A stretch of DNA of 64,000 nt from Lamellibrachia columna (taxonomy: Eukaryota; Annelida; Polychaeta; Sabellida; Siboglinidae). This document shows, piece after piece, positions 34,880-46,449 of this stretch (position 1 is the stretch's first letter; the number at the start of each line of letters is the position of its first letter). Made by a program: the position numbers and the translations under genes. The stretch covers positions 1,925,595 to 1,989,594 of the forward strand of contig OY759263.1 in NCBI GenBank assembly GCA_963662155.1. Direction: 5' to 3'. The notes under the pieces were generated by a model. The model was not told the DNA's origin. It made no database searches and saw only the letters and a program-made list of their open reading frames with translations.

Positions 34880-35815
34880 AGCCGACTGGTGGAGTTGCTA
34901 CGTGACTGAGTCAGTCTAGTGTGGGAGTTGCTACGTGACTGAGTCAGTCGAGTGTGGGAGTTGCTATGTGACTGAATCAGCCGAGTGTGGGTGATGCTAT
35001 GTGCTTGAGTCAGCCGGGTGCGGGTGTTGTTATGTGACTGAGTCAGCCGAGTGTGGGTGATGCTATGAAATTGAGTCAGCCGGGTGTAGGTGTTGCTACG
35101 TAACTTAGTCAGCCGAGTGTGGGTGTTGTTATGTGACTGAGTCAGCCGAATGTGGGTGTTGTTATACGACTGAGTCAGCCGAGTGTGGGTGATGCCATGA
35201 GATTGAGTCAGCCGAGTATGGGTGTTGTTATGCGACTGAGTCAGTCGAGTGTGGGAGTTGTTATACGACTGAGTCAGCCGAGTGTGGGTGATGCCATGAG
35301 ATTGAGTCAGCCGAGTATGGCTGTTGTTATGCGACTGAGTCAGCCGAGTGTGGGTGATGCTATGTGACTGAGTCAGCCGGGTGTGGGTGTTGTTATGCGA
35401 CTGAGTCAGCCGAGTGTGGGTGATGTTATGAGATTGAGTCAGCCGGGTGTAGGTATTGTTATGTGACTGAGTCAGCTGAGTGTGGATGTTGTTATGTGAC
35501 TGAGTCAGCCGAGTGTGGGTGTTGTTATACGACTGAGTCAGCCGAGTGTGGGTGATGCCATGAGATTGAGTCAGCCGAGTATGGGTGTTGTTATGCGACT
35601 GAGTCAGCCGAGTGTGGGTGATGCTATGTGACTGAGTCAGCCGGGTGTGGGTGTTGTTATGCGACTGAGTCAGCCGAGTGTGGGTGATGTTATGAGATTG
35701 AGTCAGCCGGGTGTAGGTATTGTTATGTGACTGAGTCAGCCGAGTAATGGTGTTGCTACGTGACTGAGTCAGCCGAGTGTGAGTGTTTTTATATGACTGA
35801 GTCTGCCGAGTGTGG
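34880..35815. repeat. 33-bp minisatellite, about 28 copies, carrying AP-1/Maf-like sites
   Basis: Core gactgagtcagccgagtgtg. Most units contain TGAGTCA. A block of eight units (264 bp) beginning near 35261 is repeated almost exactly from 35525. The 330-codon minus open frame (Thr/Gln/Ser/His-rich) follows from the 33-bp period. Confidence 0.95.
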
Positions 35816-35864
35816 GAGTAACAAATGGTAATCATCTACGTAAGGCATGTTTTAGATTGACACC

Positions 35865-35926
35865 ATGGGTTACATGGGTTACATGGGTTACATGGGTTAC
35901 ATGGGTTACATGGGTTACATGGGTTA
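35865..35926. repeat. 9-bp tandem repeat, 7 copies
   Basis: Unit atgggttac. Confidence 0.94.
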
Positions 35927-36125
35927 CAGCTGGGTGTCTGGGCTGTGTAGTCAGATCGGGATTGTAGCTGCAGGAGGAACGGAAATTATGGAAAAGAAGT
36001 TCCATAGATCGACAACTGTCTACTTGATGTGCAACATCAAAGATGATTTCATGCGAAGCGGTATGATCTTCAACGAGCGAGGAAATGTGTTTATCTGTAA
36101 CGTGAGCTGCAGCAGCAAAGGTTAA
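35927..36125 (+). other. open frame of uncertain status
   Basis: After the 9-bp repeat the same frame reads [18 protein letters not shown] and FNERGNVFICNVSC to TAA at 36123-36125. A tgcag acceptor precedes GAGGAACGG near 35973. It could be a terminal exon, but no family is recognised and no partner exon was found. Confidence 0.2.
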
Positions 36126-36307
36126 TGTAATAACGTTGCTATTTTTGAATGTTACAAGCTGCGTTTATTGCAGCACCTTGCTTGCAGCTTGTCGTGTAAG
36201 TCATGTTCCCACGCCGACTGTTCGTTTAACGCTGCTGCTTGTTTTTTACTCTAGCCGAACATAGATAAGAAGTAGACCACTGAGGCAGACGTACCAATTT
36301 ACTCATC

Positions 36308-36362
36308 TCCATGCCTACTCCGTGCCTACTCCGTGCCTACTCCGTGCCTACTCCGTGCCTAC
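36308..36362. repeat. 11-bp tandem repeat, 5 copies
   Basis: Unit tactccgtgcc. Confidence 0.9.
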
Positions 36363-36540
36363 TGGCGCATAATTCAGAAACGAAACATCACTTCTGTCAG
36401 TCTGTAGCCTGCTTTCCTTCGTGGTCCATCTTAAGACTGTTTTTGGCAATATTGTTATCCCCCTATCACAAAACGTGGCCGATTTAGTAAGCAAGCAATT
36501 TGAGCAGTTAATATCACTAGTTCTTTGTTGCAAATCTTTT
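36330..36540 (-). mobile_element. LINE 3'-end relic (same family as 56640-57350)
   Basis: Shares cgtgcctactggcgcat and later blocks (tttggcaatattgt..., aaacgtgg, agcaagcaattt, ttctttgttgcaaatctttt in order) with 56660-56955. On the minus strand the frame contains TVLRWTTKESRLQTD, a decayed form of the LRWTPQGKRKRGRP region of endonuclease-RT LINEs. Confidence 0.7.
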
Positions 36541-36671
36541 GATGATTGCTGACTGCCGCAGGTCAGGATCCTACGGCGACAATTGGAGCAAACGACAGCG
36601 TAGTAAGATACAATCCGGCAAATACAAACGGACTGCGCCAGAAGATAGCTTTAAGTGCGACTGTGTGTTGG

Positions 36672-36960
36672 AACGCAACTGGGTTGGAACACCGCTGGGT
36701 TGGAACGCGGCTGGGTTGGAACGCGGATGGGTTGGAACGCGGCTGGGTTGGAACACCGCTCGGTTGGAACACCGCTTGGTTGGAACGCGGATGGGTTGGA
36801 ACGCGGCTGGGTTGGAACACCGCTCGGTTGGAACACCGCTGGGTTGGAACGCAGCTGGGTTGGAACACCGCTGGGCTGGAACACCGTTGGGTTGGAACGC
36901 GGCTGGGTTGGAACACCACTGGGTTGGAACACCGCTTGGTTGAAACGCGGCTGAGTTGGA
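36672..36960. repeat. 16-bp minisatellite, about 18 copies
   Basis: Unit ctgggttggaacaccg alternating with aacgcgg forms. Confidence 0.94.
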
Positions 36961-36986
36961 ACGTGGTGTCGACTCCTCGCTCGGGG

Positions 36987-36988
<2 letters not shown>

Positions 36989-37026
<38 letters not shown>
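36989..37026. repeat. gcgt tetranucleotide array
   Basis: About nine perfect tgcg units. Confidence 0.93.
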
Positions 37027-37536
37027 TTCATTATGCAGCATCTGTTTGCGCATTCAGAATAGAGGTAGTATACTTTTTAAAATAAAGGTGAGCTAAAATG
37101 AGGTGTTGAGATATTACAGAAACCGACGACCATGACACCAGTTCTTGGAGTTCTCGGTAACACAATGGCACGACGCAGGAGCCAGTGAATTGGTGCTGAT
37201 GGCCTACATGCTCACAGCGAGCACACGGGTCTAAGAAAGAAAGCAAATAAAGGTTGTTGAATATATGACAAAATGACAGTGTTCCAAAATGGCTGTCGAA
37301 TATGATACACTATTTGTAATATGCTATGTACATTTCTTGCCGGACTATCACACGAAGGCAATGCGTTTTTTACTTAATCAATCAATCAATCAATCAATCA
37401 ACCATTAATTTCCAACACACAGTTAAACTACTAGAAATAATAACACATTACTAGAACATTTGCAATAAGCGTAAACCAGTTAAGTATATGAAAAATGGTG
37501 AGTTGGAAAAGGGGTGAACTGAAGTGCGACACTTAC

Positions 37537-37589
37537 CTATGGTTCGTCCCCGACCATTGTTGTAATTGTAGTCACAGAACATCGTGTTA
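37537..37589 (-). CDS. internal 53-bp exon of an unrecognised minus-strand gene
   Basis: On the minus strand the acceptor ttgttgcag and the donor gtaagt flank 53 bp. Only one of three frames is open; it reads NTMFCDYNYNNGRGRTI, with one base before and one after. The exit phase fits the 13779-13847 exon. A micro-exon this short cannot be proven without transcripts, but both splice sites are close to consensus. If it is part of the gene ending at 4664, the next intron is about 23.7 kb and is filled with minisatellites and retrotransposon relics. Confidence 0.5.
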
Positions 37590-37802
37590 CTGCAACAAGA
37601 AAACGAAAACAACGTTAGCGTGTTAACTAATATGTTAACTAATATATTAACTAGTATGCTAACTGGTATGATACATAACTATATATTTACATTACCTACA
37701 GCATATAACAATTTGTAACAATTTGCTAAATACTTGCATGGTTCTCTAAGGGTAATCTCGCTCCATATATGGAGATGCACATGGATTTTACATTGGTATG
37801 AA

Positions 37803-39602
37803 TCGTTCTGTCTAGCACCACATACATATACATACGGTTAAATCGTTCTCTGTCTAGCACCACATACAGATACATACAGTTAAATAGCTCTGTCTAGCAC
37901 CACATACAGATACATACGGTTAAATCGTTCTCTGTCTAGCACCACATACATATACATACGGTTAAATCGCTCTGTCTAGCACCACACACAGATACATACG
38001 GTTAAATTGCTCTGTCTAGCACCACATACAGATACATACGGTTAAATCGTTCTGTCTAGCACCACATACAGATACATACGGTTAAATCGCTCTGTCTAGC
38101 ACCACATACAGATACATATGGTTAAATCTCTCTGTCTAGCACCACATACAGATACATACGATTAAATCGCTCTGTCTAGCACCACATACAAATACATACG
38201 GTTAAATCGCTCTGTCTAGCACCACATACAGATACATACGGTTAAATCGTTCTGTCTAGCACCACATACAGATACATACGGTTAAATCGTTCTGTCTAGC
38301 ACCACATACAGATACATACGGTTAAATCGCTCTGCCTAGCACCACATACAGATACATACGGTTAAATCGTTCTGTCTAGCACCACATACAGATACATACG
38401 GTTAAATCGTTCTGTCTAGCACCACATACAGATACATACGGTTAAATCGTTCTGTCTAGCACCACATACAGATACATACGGTTAAATCGCTCTGCCTAGC
38501 ACCACATACAGATACATACGGTTAAATCGTTCTGTCTAGCACCACATACAGATACATACGGTTAAATCGCTCTGCCTAGCACCACATACAGATACATACG
38601 GTTAAATCGTTCTGTGTAGCACCACATACAGATACATACGGTTAAATCGTTCTGTCTAGCACCACATACAGATACATACGGTTAAATCGTTCTGTCTAGC
38701 ACCACTTACAGATACATACGGTTAAATAGTTCTGTCTAGCACCACATACAGATACATACGGTTAAATCGTTCTGTCTAGCACCACACACAGATACATACG
38801 GTTAAATCGTTCTGTCTAGCACCACATACAGATACATACGGTTAAATCGCTCTGCCTAGCACCACATACAGATACATACGATTAAATCGTTCTGTCTAGC
38901 ACCACACACAGATACATACGGTTAAATCGTTCTGTCTAGCACCACATACAGATACATACGATTAAATCGTTCTGTCTAGCACCACACACAGATACATACG
39001 GTTAAATCGTTCTGTCTAGCACCACACACAGATACATACGGTTAAATCGTTCTGTCTAGCACCACACACAGATACATACGGTTAAATCGTTCTGTCTAGC
39101 ACCACATACAGATACATACGGTTAAATCGCTCTGTCTAGCACCACACACAGATACATACGGTTAAATCGTTCTGTCTAGCACCACATACAGATACATACG
39201 GTTAAATCGCTCTGTCTAGCACCACACACAGATACATACGGTTAAATCGTTCTGTCTAGCACCACATACAGATACATACGGTTAAATCGTTCTGTCTAGC
39301 ACCACACACAGATACATACGGTTAAATCGTTCTGTCTAGCACCACATACAGATACATACGGTTAAATCGTTCTGTCTAGCACCACATACAGATACATACG
39401 GTTAAATCGTTCTGTCTAGCACCACATACAGATACATACGGTTAAATCGTTCTGTCTAGCACCACACACAGATACATACGGTTAAATCGTTCTGTCTAGC
39501 ACCACATACAGATACATACGGTTAAATCGTTCTGTCTAGCACCACATACAGATACATACGGTTAAATCGTTCTGTCTAGCACCACACACAGATACACACA
39601 GT
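37803..39602. repeat. 40-bp minisatellite, about 45 copies
   Basis: Core tctgtctagcaccacataca then gatacatacggttaaatc. Variants cgt/cgc, tctgtc/tctgcc and cataca/cacaca are mixed. It abuts a jockey-like LINE relic at 39605 and lies 214 bp from the minus micro-exon at 37589. Confidence 0.97.
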
Positions 39603-40092
39603 TAAAAAAGAATTGCAAATTACAATTCATTATAAAATGCCCTAAACCTAACAATAGCCGTCTTGAACTCACCTGTATCTACAAACTGTAGAACGCCTAA
39701 TTGTTGACAGAGAGTGCTCGTGTGTTCCTGACGTTTCTCTCCACATACTAACCAAATTACTCATATCTGTATCATAGTAATACTTTGAATGTTTTTGGTG
39801 TGTTTCGCCATATTTCACAGCAATAGATTAAATATGGTAAAAACAAAGAACAGTACAATACATGCATTCCATTTCTTTCAATGAGACAACTTGTCTTGTA
39901 AATAATTGCTGCAACTTTCGACAGTTTTAATCTCACCGTATTTATTTGATATTTCCAGTTCAGAGCATCATCAATATATACACCCAGAAATGTGGTTATA
40001 TGTAATCTGGCTATTTGTTGATTATTAATGAAGAGATTAAGTCAGGCGGACGATTCCGGATTAACATGTAATTTGTTTTTACAGGTTCAATG

Positions 40093-40204
40093 ATAATTTG
40101 TTCATAGTAAACCATGTAGATAATTTGTTCATAGTAAACCATGTAGATAATTTGTTCATAGTAAACCATGTAGATAATTTGTTCATAGTAAACCATGTAG
40201 ACAA
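40093..40204. repeat. 27-bp tandem repeat, 4 copies, inside LINE RT coding sequence
   Basis: Core ttgttcatagtaaaccatgt. On the minus strand it repeats MVYYEQIIY in frame, within the jockey-like relic. Confidence 0.93.
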
Positions 40205-40241
40205 TTTGGCAAGTACACTCCATTTAACTAGCTTGTAGTTT

Positions 40242-40545
40242 AAGATTTAACAAGACTGCCATCCCAAACAACAAGTTCCAGATGGCAAGTGGACAAGGAA
40301 GCCATTGACTTATCGAGAGTCCAACAATTTTCTCATCTATGTGTAGCCCGCCCTTATCAAATATCTGTCAATTTTATTTTAAACATATTCACACTACTAG
40401 CATTAACACAATCATTTGGCAGTTTGTTCCATTCATTTATCACCCTCTGTGAGAAAGAGTACTTTCTCATGTCCAACCTACACTGCTCCTTAACTAATGC
40501 TGCTTTGTGTCCTTTTAAATTATTCTTTTAAATTATGTAGTTCTT
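40242..40545 (-). mobile_element. CR1/L2-like LINE 3' end inserted in the jockey-like relic
   Basis: Minus-strand reading gives GHKAALVKEQCRLDMRKYSF and SQRVINEWNKLPNDCVNASS, the standard C-terminal motif of CR1/L2-type ORF2, followed by a 3' untranslated tail shared with 60960-61045. The flanking jockey-like frames resume on either side. Confidence 0.85.
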
Positions 40546-41000
40546 TTAAATTATTACCAGCACAAAATATATTTGCACCATCCAAAAAGAGTATCAATTT
40601 ACCTAGTTTTAATACATTACAAATACTTTTTAATATAGAGTAAAATAACGTTTGACCTAAAAGTAGATCCATGTGGTTCCACACGTGACAGCTCCGAGGC
40701 GCACCGTTGATTTCAGCAAATTGCTTCCTGATAGTGAGGTAGCTCTTTATCTAATCATTTCCAACTCCACGCACACCATAGAAATTCATCTTTTTGATAA
40801 ACATTTCGTGATCTACTGTATTGAAGGCCTTTATAAGTCATTGAGTACACCAATAGCCTGTTTCTTATTGTCCGTTGCATTTGAAATGTACTTTATTAAT
40901 TCCATTATGGCATGAGATTTGTACATAGCTGTACGGAAGACGCACTTACCTGAGTTTAATATATCCTTAGCGTTGACAAAATTGTCCTACTTAGTCAGGA

Positions 41001-41473
41001 ACAGCCTCTCCAAATGTTTTAGAAAATTGTGGCAAAAAATGTACCTGTAAGTTTTCATGCTCATAAGGTGGGCTGGAACAAATCACAAAGATTGATCGAG
41101 CAAATGAAATAACTTCAAATCTTCTGGGATAATGCTCCAAGTTTTTGTCCTTAAAAATCCTTATCGAAAGTGCCCGTTTGGACTGTTGCCATTATCGGTA
41201 AACTTAACTTTTATGGAACATGTTGCCCTCATATTCCACCGAAATTGCCCAGTTTATTAAAATACCTTGAGAGAAATTATATGTATAAATATTAGGCCTA
41301 CAACTGTTTGACAAGCCGGGGTGAGGGCTTGGGGGGGCAAGTTAACCTGATCGGGAGGACAAATGAAAGGGTTGGGGGCAATGCCCGTCTTCACTGTACG
41401 TAAAAAACCGCCCTACACTAAGACAACGATGAGCAATGTCGTTACTAGTGTTTGTCCACTCGACTCAATATTG
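41001..41473. other. probable further decayed LINE, then unassigned
   Basis: Continues 5' of the jockey-like relic but I could not follow a frame. A G-rich patch lies at 41320-41380. Confidence 0.35.
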
Positions 41474-42455
41474 TTGTAGGGCCTATGTGTATATTGTTGT
41501 AGGGCCTACGTGTATATTGTTGTAGGGCCTATGTGTATATTGTTGTAGGGCCTACGTGTATATTGTTGTAGGGCCTATGTGCATATTGTTGTAGGGCCTA
41601 TGTGTATATTGTTGTAGGGCCTACGTGTATATTGTTGTAGGGCCTATGTGTATATTGTTGTAGGGCCTACGTGTATATTGTTGTAGGGCCTATGTGCATA
41701 TTGTTGTAGGGCCTACGTGTATATTGTTGTAGGGCCTACGTGTATATTGTTGTAGGGCCTATGTGTATATTGTTGTAGGGCCTACGTGTATATTGTTGTA
41801 GGGCCTACGTGTATATTGTTGTAGGGCCTATGTGTATATTGTTGTAGGGCCTACGTGTATATTGTTGTAGGGCCTATGTGTATATTGTTGTAGGGCCTAT
41901 GTGTATATTGTTGTAGGGCCTATGTGAATTTTGTTGTAGGGCCTACGTGTATATTGTTGTAGGGCCTATGTGTATTTTGTTGTAGGGCCTATGTGTATAT
42001 TGTTGTAGGGCCTACGTCTATATTGTTGTAGGGCCTATGTGTATATTGTTGTAGGGCCTACGTGTATATTGTTGTAGGGCTTATGTGTATATTGTTGTAG
42101 GGCCTACGTGTATATTGTTGTAGGGCCTATGTGTATATTGTTGTAGGGCCTATGTGTATATTGTTGTAGGGCCTACGTGTATATTGTTGTAGGGCCTATG
42201 TGTATATTGTTGTAGGGCCTACGTGTATATTGTTGTAGGGCCTATGTGTATATTGTTGTAGGGCCTACGTGTATATTGTTGTAGGGCCTACGTGTATATT
42301 GTTGTAGGGCCTATGTGTATATTGTTGTAGGGCCTACGTGTATATTGTTGTAGGGCCTATGTGTATATTGTTGTAGGGCCTATGTGTATTTTGCTGTAGG
42401 GCCTACGTGTATATTTTTGTAGGGCCTATGTGTATATTGCTGTAGGGCCTATGTG
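41474..42455. repeat. 23-bp minisatellite, about 42 copies
   Basis: Core ttgttgtagggcctatgtgt; c/t at cta(c/t)gtg often alternates, suggesting two-unit blocks. Confidence 0.96.
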
Positions 42456-43109
42456 CAGATTTTCTTTTCGTCGTCGCAGTTAGCATGAAAGCAGGTAATT
42501 TTTTTCTTAAAATACTACGATGATGATACGTAAGACGAGCATTAAAATACAGGAAAACCTCAATGAACTTCATAAGCCACTGTAGAAAATGTGCTACTTC
42601 TTAAACGATATCGATTCACTGTCGGTAGCTGGTGACGTATCTCGGCGCCCAAAATATATATTTTTTATTTCACTGTAAATCATGTTTAATGCCAGATTAT
42701 TATCGCCTTGATGGATGGCACGTGACGGTGATCAATTGCATAGATACATTTGCTTCAAATATTTCCTGCGAGCCTTAAATAAGGCGCCACCAGGAAGACT
42801 AGCCCTGTTACGTTGACGTCAGGCCGATCTTCTAAGAAATAAAACAAACCATTTTTTACGAAATCGTGTGGGCATAAAATGGCAAACATACACAGAGAAG
42901 TAGATTCAAACAGGTCAGCCCTAAGCACATAAATAATATGTCAATGGCATGGTGCCGTGTTTTATCCGTTATGCTTAATCACATATCGGGTTACTTTGAG
43001 GTCAATTTCTTACAATTCTGCTCTTCTTCTTCCATTACAGCTCAAACACTTGTGTTATTCACATGTAATGTTCCTAAACTACTGCCGAGGTGGATGCATT
43101 CGTTGCATT
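42456..43109. other. unassigned, AT-rich
   Basis: No gene recognised. Confidence 0.4.
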
Positions 43110-43285
43110 GGTTAGAGTTAGAGACCACCCATACGATGTGTGTGACACTTCCCCTGGCATAGACACCAGGGAGAAAGGACCAACGACTCTCTGTGTGTCA
43201 TCCGAAAGACACTCAATTTACAAAGTTTCGACGGCAGCTTCTCGATTAAAAATCCGGCATTCTAGTTACTGAGCTACCGCACCTC
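43110..43285 (-). repeat. tRNA-derived SINE-like element
   Basis: On the minus strand gcggtagctcagtaactaga is a good tRNA 5' half with A-box, ggatttttaatcgag an anticodon-like region and gccgtcgaaac a degenerate B-box. The tail contains ctttcggatgac and gtcgttggtcc, phrases common in invertebrate tRNA-SINE bodies. The acceptor stem does not pair, so not a functional tRNA gene. Confidence 0.6.
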
Positions 43286-43369
43286 AATCAATGTGAGCCC
43301 TGAACATATGAAAATAAATTGAACGTTTTTCAAAAAACTATCAAATGAAGACCGATACCACTGCACTTG

Positions 43370-43575
43370 TATGTCACCGATCTCAGAAGACATCAAGATG
43401 AGACGATGGAGGTGGATGACACACGTGGGAGAGACGGGAACAACAACACACAATTGCACCAACCTGGGTCCTGTGGGAACATGGGAAAGAGGAAGGTTGT
43501 GGAAGTAGAGAGAAACCAACTAGGAGGGAATTCTTGGAACATGGCGGAAGATACTAAGTGGGTTTAAGTAACAGC
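43370..43575 (+). mobile_element. LINE C-terminal relic
   Basis: In one frame it reads ISEDIKMRRWRWMTHVGET, a decayed version of the KRRRWxWIGHVLRM block near the C-terminus of endonuclease-RT LINEs, followed by sequence like the GKRxRGRPxxTWRR part with stops. Ends about 200 bp before the 30-bp array. Confidence 0.6.
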
Positions 43576-43767
43576 CAGGTTGCGAAGCGGATAAGTACAG
43601 TAAAGTACGAGTGGGCGCTTGGTGAAGATTTGGGAGCGTGTTTGATCTGGGAGTCGTTCCCTGGTCCGTTGTCTGGTCCATCGGACGGAAAATTATCTAC
43701 TATTCGTAAAATCCGTAATTCAAACACTGCTACACAGTGATTACGGGCTAGGAATCTTGTTTTCTAC

Positions 43768-45090
43768 AAGGAGTGCTAGGGCGGTACTCACCGTGACCAG
43801 GAGTGCTAGGGCGGTACTCACCGTGACCAGGAGTGCTAGGGCGGTACTCACCGTGACCAGGAGCGCTAGAGCGGTATTCACCGTGACCAGGAGCGCTAGG
43901 GCGGTACTCACCGTGACCAGGAGCGCTAGGGCGGTACTCACCGTGACAAGGAATGCTAGGGCGGTACTCACCGTGACCAGGAGCGCTAGGGCGGTACTCA
44001 CCGTGACAAGGAGTGCTAGGGCGGTACTCACCGTGACCAGGAGTGCTAGGGCGGTACTCACCGTGACCAGGAGTGCTAGGGCGGTACTCACCGTGACCAG
44101 GAGTGCTAGGGCGGTACTCACCGTGACCAGGAGCGCTAGGGCGGTACTCACCGTGACCAGGAGCGCTAGGGCGGTACTCACCGTGACCAGGAGCGCTAGG
44201 GCGGTACTCACCGTGACCAGGAGCGCTAGGGCGGTACTCGCCGTGACAAGGAGTGCTAGGGCGGTACTCACCGGGACAAGGAGTGCTAGGGCGGTACTCA
44301 CAGTGACCAGGAGCGCTAGGGCGGTACTCACCGTGACCAGGAGCGCTAGGGCGGTACTCACCGGGACAAGGAGTGCTAGGGCGGTACTCACCGTGACCAG
44401 GAGCGCTAGGGCGGTACTCACCGTGACCAGGAGCGCTAGGGCGGTACTCACCGTGACCAGGAGTGCTAGGGCGGTACTCACCGTGACCAGGAGCGCTAGG
44501 GCGGTACTCACCGTGACAAGGAGTGCTAGGGCGGTACTCACCGGGACAAGGAGTGCTAGAGCGGTACTCACCGTGACCAGGAGCGCTAGGGCGGTACTCA
44601 CCGTGACCAGGAGCGCTAGGGCGGTACTCACCGTGACCAGGAGTGCTAGGGCGGTACTCACCGTGACCAGGAATGCTAGAGCGGTATTCACCGTGACAAG
44701 GAGTGCTAGGGCGGTACTCACCGTGACCAGGAGCGCTAGGGCGGTACTCACCGTGACCAGGAGCGCTAGGGCGGTACTCACCGTGACCAGGAGTGCTAGG
44801 GCGGTACTCACCGTGACCAGGAGCGCTAGGGCGGTACTCACCGTGATCAGGAGCGCTAGGGCGGTACTCACCGTGATCAGGAGCGCTAGGGCGGTACTCA
44901 CCGTGACCAGGAGTGCTAGGGCGGTGCTCACCGGGACAAGGAGTGCTAGGGCGGTACTCACCGTGACCAGGAGTGCTAGGGCGGTACTCACCGTGACCAG
45001 GAGTGCTAGGGCGGTACTCACCGTGACCAGGAGCGCTAGGGCGGTACTCACCGTGACCAGGAGCGCTAGGGCGGTACTCACCGTGACCAG
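43768..45090. repeat. 30-bp minisatellite, about 44 copies, each with a splice-donor-like core on the minus strand
   Basis: Plus unit core gctagggcggtactcaccgt; on the minus strand cacggtgagtaccgccctag. Variants at about eight positions. Open in three frames (446-473 codons); the minus frame from 45169 reads a hydrophobic start MLNALQIMRIIVSIFL followed by GHGEYRPSAP decapeptides. Confidence 0.97.
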
Positions 45091-45239
45091 TTACAATAAA
45101 ACACAATGTGTGGTCAATGGACAAGAATATTGAAACAATTATGCGCATAATTTGTAATGCATTCAGCATATAATGGCAAAGGATAGAATACGTAAAATAT
45201 ATTTTAATAATGACAATAATTATGTCGGACTATTACAGG

Positions 45240-45597
45240 ATAACAATACGGATAACAACAACACGGATAACAACAACACAGATAACAACAACACGGATAA
45301 CAACAACACAGATAACAACAACACGGATAACAACAACACGGATAATAACAACTCGGATAATAGCAACACGGATAACAACAACACGAATAACAACAACACA
45401 GATAACAACAACACGGATAACAACAACACGGATAACAACAGCACAGATAACAACAACACGGATAACAACAACACGGATAACAACAACACAGATAACAACA
45501 ACACGGATAACAACAACACGGATAACAACAACACGGATAACAACAATACGGATAACAACAATACGGATAACAACAACACGGATAACAACAACACGAA
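45240..45597. repeat. 15-bp minisatellite, about 24 copies
   Basis: Unit gataacaacaacacg; would encode TDNNN repeats in one frame. Confidence 0.95.
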
Positions 45598-46375
45598 TTA
45601 CAAACTCGTACGTAATTCTGAATGCTATCAATTTAAACAATTTGAGAACAAGAAATTAATTGTGTAATATTAAGTGCAGTAATATGATGAATAAGCTATT
45701 CAAATCCTTTCATGGAATGTATCTTGAAACTCATTTTGAGCATCTCTAAAACAATTTACCTCCACACGATGGTAAAGTATTCTATTCCAATATTCATAAA
45801 TTTATATTTTATTTTTAATGTGAAATTGCCTTGCGCACCATGAAACGTAGATTTGACTGAGTGGACATCAAAATCGTTTCAAATTATTTACCTTCGTTAT
45901 TATTCTGGTCGCTAGGTGGCATCACCACACCATGTTCCCTGGCTGGGGGGGACAAAATGCGACAAAAACTCTGAATATGTTATTTTCGCACATGCCAACC
46001 ATTCACATGAAAAAGAGTGAGATTGTTTAACGTGGTTATTTGCATGTACAACATGTCCTATAATTTATTTGAGCAGATGAATCCTGGCTAATATACGGAC
46101 CACAGCAAAATGCACCACGAACAAAATATGCTTGAATACGGCGATATACCGCTGGGATATATCATAAAAGTTTGTTGTTGCGATTATCATCGAGTGACCA
46201 AGTTTCGTGTTGATATAGGACCATAGTCAGCATCGTGGCAGCGAAAACAGCTGTCTACCTACATGTTAGAATTACGAGACATGTTAACTAGAGAACTTGC
46301 CAAATTGTGCATATGGTTTGTTGTGAACAAATTATCACTGAACCTGTTAAAACCAGTTAAACCTGTATGATTCTT
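45598..46375. other. unassigned, AT-rich
   Basis: No gene or repeat recognised. Confidence 0.4.
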
Positions 46376-46442
46376 ACACCTACATGTTATTTACACATGT
46401 ATGTTATTTACACCTATATGTTATTTACACCTGTATGTTATT
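46376..46442. repeat. 18-bp tandem repeat, 4 copies
   Basis: Core atgttatttacacctat, immediately 5' of a LINE relic. Confidence 0.9.
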
Positions 46443-46449
46443 CAGGAAC

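Larger units (their letters stand above)
39605..41000 (-). mobile_element. jockey-like non-LTR retrotransposon relic, interrupted
   Basis: On the minus strand: RT segment SHAIMELIKYISNATDNKK and VDHEMFIKKMNFYGVRG (about 40940-40730), then the catalytic region with FLDGANIF where the active YADD-type motif should be (about 40590), a break, then MLIRNRPPD and TTFLGVYIDDALNWK with SLFLPYLIYCCEIW (40060-39800), ending in VDTGEFKTAIVRF near 39640. Stops, frameshifts and loss of the Asp pair show it is dead. Between the halves sits the CR1-like 3' end at 40242-40545. Confidence 0.82.

Noticed and set aside
34843..35835. 330-codon Thr/Gln/Ser/His minus ORF
   Set aside because: Product of a 33-bp minisatellite; no coding evidence beyond openness.
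39672..39680. Consensus donor on the minus strand (acag|gtgagt)
   Set aside because: It lies inside jockey-like RT coding sequence that reads through it (VDTGEFKTA), so chance. The same holds for gtaagt near 40950.
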